The notes under the pieces were generated by a model. It ran no database searches and was not told the DNA's origin. It saw only the letters and a list, made by a program, of their open reading frames with translations. From the NCBI GenBank assembly GCA_002404375.1, contig DHJO01000225.1:2861-12838 (forward strand): a stretch of 9,978 nucleotides of DNA, written 5' to 3'. Positions 6,345 to 9,978 of the stretch are shown here, one piece after another. The position numbers and the translations under genes were made by a program. Position 1 is the first letter of the stretch. Every line of letters begins with the position of its first letter. This DNA is from Gemmatimonadales bacterium UBA4718. GTDB lineage: Bacteria; Gemmatimonadota; Gemmatimonadetes; Gemmatimonadales; Gemmatimonadaceae.

Positions 6345-7325
6345 ATGCCGAATCCGAAGGTAACCGTCGGCCAGCTCCTCGATCGGTTGCGCGGGACGCT
6401 GCAGCTCGAGGAGATCGAGCCGGGTACGGGTCTCGATCGTCCCGTCGGAAACGCCGAAGTCTCGAGCCCGGGCATCGTCCTGGCCGGCTACGTCAAGCGA
6501 TTCTCCGCCGAGCGCCTTCAGGTACTTGGCGAGACGGAGATCACCTACCTCACGTCGCTGGACGCGCTGGAGCGGAAAAGAATCCTCGAGCTCTTTTTCT
6601 CCTTCCCGATTCCGGCTGTCTTCATCACGAAGGGGCAGCGTCTACCCGCTGGCCTGAAGGAGACGGCGAGCGCCGCCGGAATTCCACTGATACGCACCAA
6701 GCTCAAGACGGCGGAGTTCTATCGGCGGATCAAGCCGGTGCTGGAGATGGAATTCGCTCCGACGGCTACCCTTCACGGCTCTCTCGCCGATGTTTTCGGC
6801 GTCGGTCTTTTTTTCACTGGCATGAGCGGCATCGGGAAATCGGAATGCGTCCTCGATCTCGTGGAGAGGGGACATCGCCTGGTGGCGGACGATCTCGTGA
6901 TCGTCAGCAAGCGCGGCAACGATGTATTGATAGGACGCGGCCACGAGATGCAGCGACATTACATGGAGATTCGTGGTGTCGGTCTGATCGACATTCCCGC
7001 AATCTTCGGTATTCGCGCCGTACGCCAGCAAAAGCGCATCGAGGTCGTCGTGCAGCTCGAGCAGTGGAACCAGGATGCCATCGTGGAGCGAACCGGTCTC
7101 GACGTCGAGACAACCACGATGCTCGAGGTGGAGCTTCCGAAGATCACGGTATTCCTGAACCCCGGGAAGAACATCACTGTCATTGCCGAGGTCATTGCGC
7201 TCAATCATCTCCTTCGCTACTCCGGCATCCACGCCCCCGAAGCGTTCAATGACCGCCTCATCAAGAAGATGAAGACTGCGGCTGCCTCCAACATTCGCCA
7301 ATACTTGCAGGAAGATCATGAGTAA
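6345..7325 (+). CDS. hprK: HPr kinase/phosphorylase
   Basis: HprK phosphorylates HPr on Ser46 with ATP or pyrophosphate and can remove that phosphate, tying PTS activity to the energy state. From ATG 6345 the protein is 326 residues, a standard length. The N-terminal DRTGG-like domain spans about 1-130. The C-terminal kinase domain has LHG with His144, Walker A GMSGIGKS (159-166), VADD (180-183), the family signature EIRGVGLIDI (208-217) and NPGKNITVI (272-280). All the residues I know to be needed for nucleotide binding and the kinase/phosphorylase switch look intact, so I expect an active enzyme. Its end overlaps EIIA by 8 nt, and its substrate HPr is encoded five genes downstream. The DNA-binding partner CcpA of Firmicutes is not in this window, so any output is unknown. 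Confidence 0.96.
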   Translation: MPNPKVTVGQLLDRLRGTLQLEEIEPGTGLDRPVGNAEVSSPGIVLAGYVKRFSAERLQVLGETEITYLTSLDALERKRILELFFSFPIPAVFITKGQRLPAGLKETASAAGIPLIRTKLKTAEFYRRIKPVLEMEFAPTATLHGSLADVFGVGLFFTGMSGIGKSECVLDLVERGHRLVADDLVIVSKRGNDVLIGRGHEMQRHYMEIRGVGLIDIPAIFGIRAVRQQKRIEVVVQLEQWNQDAIVERTGLDVETTTMLEVELPKITVFLNPGKNITVIAEVIALNHLLRYSGIHAPEAFNDRLIKKMKTAAASNIRQYLQEDHE

Positions 7326-7725
7326 CGGCGGAGATTCAGAGGCAAACAACGTCCGGGCGATCGTCATCGGTCACGGAGATTTTTCCGCCGGCCTGGTCTC
7401 CGCTGTCGACCAGATTTGCGGGATGGCGGGGAGGCTCGTTGGCCTTTCCATGATGGGACTCACCCCGGAAGACATCGAGACAGCGATTCGAGCTGAGCTC
7501 GCCCGAACCGGCGCGCACGTCATCTTCACCGACCTGCCAGCTGGGAGCGCCACCCTCGCTGCCCGGCGCATTGTGAAAGAGGATGCCAGCATGGTGCTCG
7601 TCAGCGGGGTCAATCTGGCCACGCTCCTCGACTTCATCTTCAATACGGCGGTTTCCCCCAGCGAGGCGGCGAGATCTGCTGCGGATCGGGGCAAAGCCTC
7701 CCTGATCGTCGTTGAGCGGAGCTGA
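7318..7725 (+). CDS. PTS EIIA component, mannose family
   Basis: EIIA takes phosphate from HPr and passes it to EIIB. The 135-residue protein has the mannose-family EIIA fold: AIVIGHGDFSAGLVSAV (14-30) with phospho-accepting His19, then IFTDLPAGSATLAARR (69-84) and VSGVNLATLLDF (95-106). The segment 75-78 (A-G-S-A) replaces the more usual G-G-S-P. It is a stand-alone domain, not fused to EIIB as in E. coli ManX. ATG 7318 overlaps the hprK end by 8 nt and is preceded by AGGA at 7309-7312 with 5-nt spacing. The stop shares one base with the EIIB start. A regulatory role without transport is possible, but the presence of EIIB, EIIC and EIID favours uptake. Confidence 0.92.
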   Translation: MSNGGDSEANNVRAIVIGHGDFSAGLVSAVDQICGMAGRLVGLSMMGLTPEDIETAIRAELARTGAHVIFTDLPAGSATLAARRIVKEDASMVLVSGVNLATLLDFIFNTAVSPSEAARSAADRGKASLIVVERS

Positions 7726-8213
7726 TGGGGATCCACCTTTACCGCATCGATGACCGATTGATTCACGGGCAGGTGGTGGTCGGTTGGGGCCAGCCACTGA
7801 ATGCGCGATTTCTGATTCTCGTGGATGATCTGGTCGCTTCGAGCGATTGGGAGAAGGAGTTGTACCGAATGGCGGTGCCGCCCGAGATGGATATCTACTT
7901 CGCCGACGTCGACACCGCGATCCGGGAGCACGCGCGTTACGCCGCCGACCCGCGCCCGGGCATCCTGATCGCCGGAGATACCGAGAGCATGCACCGCCTC
8001 GCGAAGGGTGTGCGGGCAATCGGCAGCGTGAACCTTGGCGGAATCCATCATCGCGCCGGCCGCGCCGAGAAGTTGCGCTACGTTTTTCTGACGCCCGTCG
8101 AAGAGCAGGAACTCCGGGCTCTGGAGGCGTCGGGTGTCGAGGTGACGGCGCAGGATGTACCGTCCGCCCGCGCGGTCCCGCTCTCCGAGGTTCTCGAGGG
8201 GCAGTCGAAGTGA
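7725..8213 (+). CDS. PTS EIIB component, mannose/sorbose family
   Basis: EIIB hands phosphate from EIIA to the sugar as it passes through EIIC/EIID. The protein has 162 residues and starts with the diagnostic YRIDDRLIHGQVVVGW (6-21), whose His14 is the phosphorylation site. Further family blocks are LILVDD (30-35), VNLGGIH (102-108) and YVFLTPVEEQELRALEASGVEV (119-140). It is cytoplasmic, without membrane segments. The start codon shares one base with the EIIA stop and GGAG (7718-7721) precedes it by 3 nt. The sugar specificity (mannose, sorbose, fructose, N-acetylgalactosamine and others) cannot be read from the sequence. Confidence 0.95.
   Translation: MGIHLYRIDDRLIHGQVVVGWGQPLNARFLILVDDLVASSDWEKELYRMAVPPEMDIYFADVDTAIREHARYAADPRPGILIAGDTESMHRLAKGVRAIGSVNLGGIHHRAGRAEKLRYVFLTPVEEQELRALEASGVEVTAQDVPSARAVPLSEVLEGQSK
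8196..8201 (+). promoter_or_regulatory. Ribosome binding site deciding the EIIC GTG start
   Basis: GAGGGG lies 8 nt before GTG 8210 at the end of the EIIB gene. It supports GTG 8210 as the EIIC start rather than any of the in-frame start codons further upstream, which fall within EIIB. Confidence 0.6.
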
Positions 8214-8893
8214 ATCTGCTCGAAGCGCTGCCGCTCGCGCTGCTTGGCGGGTTGCTCGGTCTGGATGTCGTGAGCTTTCCGCAGGCGATGGTCTCGAGGC
8301 CGATCGTCGCCTCGACGTTGGCGGGAGCGTTTATCGGCCACAGCGAGTCGGGCCTGTTGATTGGAATCGTTCTGGAGCTCATTGCTCTGGACACCCTTCC
8401 GTTTGGCGCGTCGCGCTACCCTGAATGGGGCTCCGCCGGCGTCGTCGGAGGCGCGCTTTTCGCGGCGGAGGCGCACGGTATGCCGGGCGCTCTGCCGGCC
8501 TCGATTCTCGCCGCGCTCCTCACAGCGAGCATCAGCGGCTCGAGCATGGTGGTCCTGCGCCGTATCATCGCCACCCGACTGGAGCGAACCCGCGACCGGA
8601 TCGAGGACGGATCCAGAGACGCGCTCCTCTCGCTCCACCTGTTGGGGATGACGCTTGACCTGTTGCGTGGCGCGCTCGTGACGACCGTTGCGATGATGAT
8701 CTTTAGCCCGCTCGTTCGCGCGATCGTAGCCGTTTGGGGAAGTGAATCCGACTATTCGCGAGCAGTCGTAGTAATCGTCGCCGCGACGGTCGCGGGTGGC
8801 GCGCTCTGGAAGGTTTTCCATTCGGTGAGCCATGTGATCTGGTTTTTCGTCGGAGGGCTGATCGTGTCCGCCGCGCTGCTGCGCGTATTATGA
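8210..8893 (+). CDS. PTS EIIC component, mannose/sorbose family (membrane)
   Basis: EIIC forms part of the sugar channel with EIID in the inner membrane. From GTG 8210 it has 227 residues, a little shorter than E. coli ManY (about 266). The family pattern is visible: Asp19 and Gln25, RPIV (30-33), a G-x(5)-G loop (GHSESG, 43-48, His where Asp is usual), ELIALDTLPFGA (56-67) and a Pro at 71. Hydrophobic, likely membrane, segments lie near 5-22, 31-63, 75-88, 95-110, 155-176, 185-200 and 207-226. A charged stretch with RRIIATRLERTRDRIEDGSRD (117-137) probably faces the cytoplasm. GTG overlaps the EIIB stop by 4 nt and the EIID ATG overlaps the EIIC stop by 4 nt (ATGA), so tight coupling is likely. 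Confidence 0.9.
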   Translation: MNLLEALPLALLGGLLGLDVVSFPQAMVSRPIVASTLAGAFIGHSESGLLIGIVLELIALDTLPFGASRYPEWGSAGVVGGALFAAEAHGMPGALPASILAALLTASISGSSMVVLRRIIATRLERTRDRIEDGSRDALLSLHLLGMTLDLLRGALVTTVAMMIFSPLVRAIVAVWGSESDYSRAVVVIVAATVAGGALWKVFHSVSHVIWFFVGGLIVSAALLRVL

Positions 8894-9660
8894 CAGCGTC
8901 TGCCACGACTGAAATTTCGCTCCCCTTTCGGGTCAAGCTCGCGATGTTCGTGCGGATGCTCGCCGTACAGGGGTCATGGAATTACGAGACTCTGCTCGGG
9001 ACCGGCATTGGGTTCGCGATGGAGCCCGCGCTGAGATATCTGCCTGGCGGCGTTGACGGCCAGCAATACCGTTCCGCTCTGGCGCGAGAATCGCGCTACT
9101 TCAACGCACATCCGTATCTGACCGGAATCGCGATCGGTGCGCTCACCCGGGCCGAGCTGGAAGGCGTCGATCCAGCGAGAATCGAGCGCTTCCGAAGCGC
9201 ACTCGCCAGTCCGCTCGGTAGCGTTGGTGACAGGCTCGTGTGGGCCAGCTGGTTGCCGTTCTGCTCTGTCGTAGCGCTGGGCGTTTTTGGCGCCGGTGCC
9301 TCCGCTCTGGCAGTTGTCGGTACATTTCTCTTGCTGTACAACGCCGGACATCTGCTGCTCAGAGCCTGGGGGCTCCACATCGGCCTGTCTCGCGGCTTGA
9401 ACGTCGCCTCAGCCCTCGGCAATCCCGTGTTCCGGCAGGGACCTCAGTATATCGGGAGCGCGGCGGCGCTGGTGGCCGGAATCGCACTGCCAGTGGCGTT
9501 GCAGCGGGTCGTTGGGCCAGGCCGGGTATTCGCTGGTGGTATCGTCGGTGCGGCGTTGATTGGCATCCTCCTGCTCGCACGCGTGCGCGAACGGGCGGAG
9601 GGCTGGCGCATTGCTCTCGGAGTCCTCGCGGTGTTCGTACTCTACTCGGTCCTTACTTGA
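8890..9660 (+). CDS. PTS EIID component, mannose family (membrane)
   Basis: EIID is the second membrane subunit unique to the mannose family and pairs with EIIC. The 256-residue protein carries QGSWNYE (27-33), the diagnostic N-terminal block, then FNAHPYL (71-77) and SPLGSVGDRLVW (107-118), a shortened or altered version of the usual GPLAGxGD-FW motif. Hydrophobic stretches follow near 122-157, 190-204, 213-230 and 240-254. The N-terminal half is mostly amphipathic and cytosolic, as in the family. The start ATG 8890 overlaps the EIIC stop as ATGA. Divergence from E. coli ManZ in the GPLAG region means substrate choice or efficiency could differ; this is inference. Confidence 0.92.
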   Translation: MTASATTEISLPFRVKLAMFVRMLAVQGSWNYETLLGTGIGFAMEPALRYLPGGVDGQQYRSALARESRYFNAHPYLTGIAIGALTRAELEGVDPARIERFRSALASPLGSVGDRLVWASWLPFCSVVALGVFGAGASALAVVGTFLLLYNAGHLLLRAWGLHIGLSRGLNVASALGNPVFRQGPQYIGSAAALVAGIALPVALQRVVGPGRVFAGGIVGAALIGILLLARVRERAEGWRIALGVLAVFVLYSVLT

Positions 9661-9926
9661 TGCCTGAGCGCGAAGCAAGAATCGTCAACAAACTGGGTAT
9701 ACACGCCCGGCCGGCCGCCGAGATCGTAAAGACGGCGGGAAAGTTCAAGAGCAATATCACTATCGTGCGCGACGATCTCGAGGTGAACGCGAAGAGCATC
9801 ATGGGAGTGATGATGCTAGCCGCTGAGCACGGGGCGACAGTCATTCTGCGCGCAATGGGTGACGATGCCGAGGCCGCGCTCGACGCGCTCTGTGCCGTGA
9901 TTGCAAACAGGTTCGGGGAGAATTGA
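9660..9926 (+). CDS. ptsH: Phosphocarrier protein HPr
   Basis: HPr receives phosphate from Enzyme I at His15 and passes it to EIIA; it is also the target of HprK. The 88-residue protein has GIHARPAAEIV (13-23) with His15 and Arg17, and VNAKSIMGVMMLAAEHG (42-58) with Ser46 and Ile47, the usual HprK site. I place the start at ATG 9660, which shares one base with the EIID stop and gives the normal HPr length; an in-frame opening runs far upstream but lies inside EIID. No Shine-Dalgarno is obvious, so translation is probably coupled to EIID. The last residues (ANRFGEN) are slightly different from the usual FGE end but of normal length. Confidence 0.97.
   Translation: MPEREARIVNKLGIHARPAAEIVKTAGKFKSNITIVRDDLEVNAKSIMGVMMLAAEHGATVILRAMGDDAEAALDALCAVIANRFGEN
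9915..9920 (+). promoter_or_regulatory. Ribosome binding site of ptsI
   Basis: GGGGAG inside the end of ptsH lies 5 nt before ATG 9926 and supports that start. Confidence 0.6.
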
Positions 9927-9978
9927 TGTCCACTGGACTTGCCGGAATTCCGGCGTCTCCCGGGATTGTGGACGGGCA
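9926..9978 (+). CDS. ptsI: PTS Enzyme I (phosphoenolpyruvate-protein phosphotransferase), N-terminal fragment
   Basis: Only the first 17 codons are present; the rest lies beyond the window. The peptide MSTGLAGIPASPGIVDG matches the Enzyme I start, where a Gly-Ile-x-Ala-Ser-Pro-Gly-Ile pattern is the hallmark. Enzyme I takes phosphate from phosphoenolpyruvate and gives it to HPr. The ATG shares one base with the HPr stop (TGATG). Position directly after ptsH strengthens the call, and its presence means the whole route from phosphoenolpyruvate to EIIB is encoded in one unit. Confidence 0.88.
   Translation, partial: MSTGLAGIPASPGIVDG

Noticed and set aside
8195..8204. GAGGGGCAG resembling part of an RFN element
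   Set aside because: It lies at the end of EIIB, has none of the other conserved RFN arms, and is explained as the EIIC ribosome site.
7336..8394. Long minus-strand open frame of about 350 codons
   Set aside because: It is opposite clear EIIA/EIIB/EIIC genes, is rich in Arg/Ser/Pro low-complexity sequence and matches no family; such frames are common opposite GC-rich genes.

Overview
The window is about 10 kb of GC-rich DNA (roughly 60% G+C by eye). It is packed with genes on the plus strand only, most joined by 0-31 nt gaps or by 1-11 nt stop/start overlaps. I identify 14 genes: 12 complete, plus one cut at each end. No RNA gene, mobile element, CRISPR array or clear intrinsic terminator is visible. 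The gene content suggests a Gram-negative, didermic bacterium: there is a signal-peptide beta-barrel protein ending in Phe, and HPr kinase sits with a mannose-family PTS as known in Deltaproteobacteria-like and Gemmatimonadota genomes. Gemmatimonadota is my best guess, but this is inference from gene order and style, not a database match.

Left part (1-1405): the 3' end of purM (purine synthesis), then a gene of unknown function for a secreted, probably outer-membrane, protein with two cysteines near its N terminus.

Middle (1428-5213): a complete riboflavin block, ribD - ribE - ribBA - ribH, followed by nusB. RibBA starts from GTP and from ribulose 5-phosphate, RibD deaminates and reduces the GTP-derived branch, RibH joins the branches to lumazine, and RibE dismutates lumazine to riboflavin. 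There is no space for an FMN riboswitch before ribD. Instead, a perfect 11-bp GC-only inverted repeat covers the likely ribD start region.

Right part (5213-9978): a GT4-type glycosyltransferase, then hprK and an unbroken PTS chain, EIIA - EIIB - EIIC - EIID (mannose family) - HPr - the first codons of Enzyme I. The phosphate route EI -> HPr His15 -> EIIA His19 -> EIIB His14 -> EIIC/EIID can be traced by visible residues. HprK has a Walker A motif, and HPr keeps Ser46, the usual HprK target. Sugar uptake and regulatory phosphorylation may therefore be encoded in one tightly coupled unit. No sugar-catabolic gene is in view, so the substrate cannot be told.

Most of this is well-known core metabolism. 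The points most worth a second look are three strong palindromes (ribD start, nusB 5' end, glycosyltransferase interior), the uncertain ribD start, a paired charge change in the RibA domain of RibBA, and the makeup of the PTS/HprK module.
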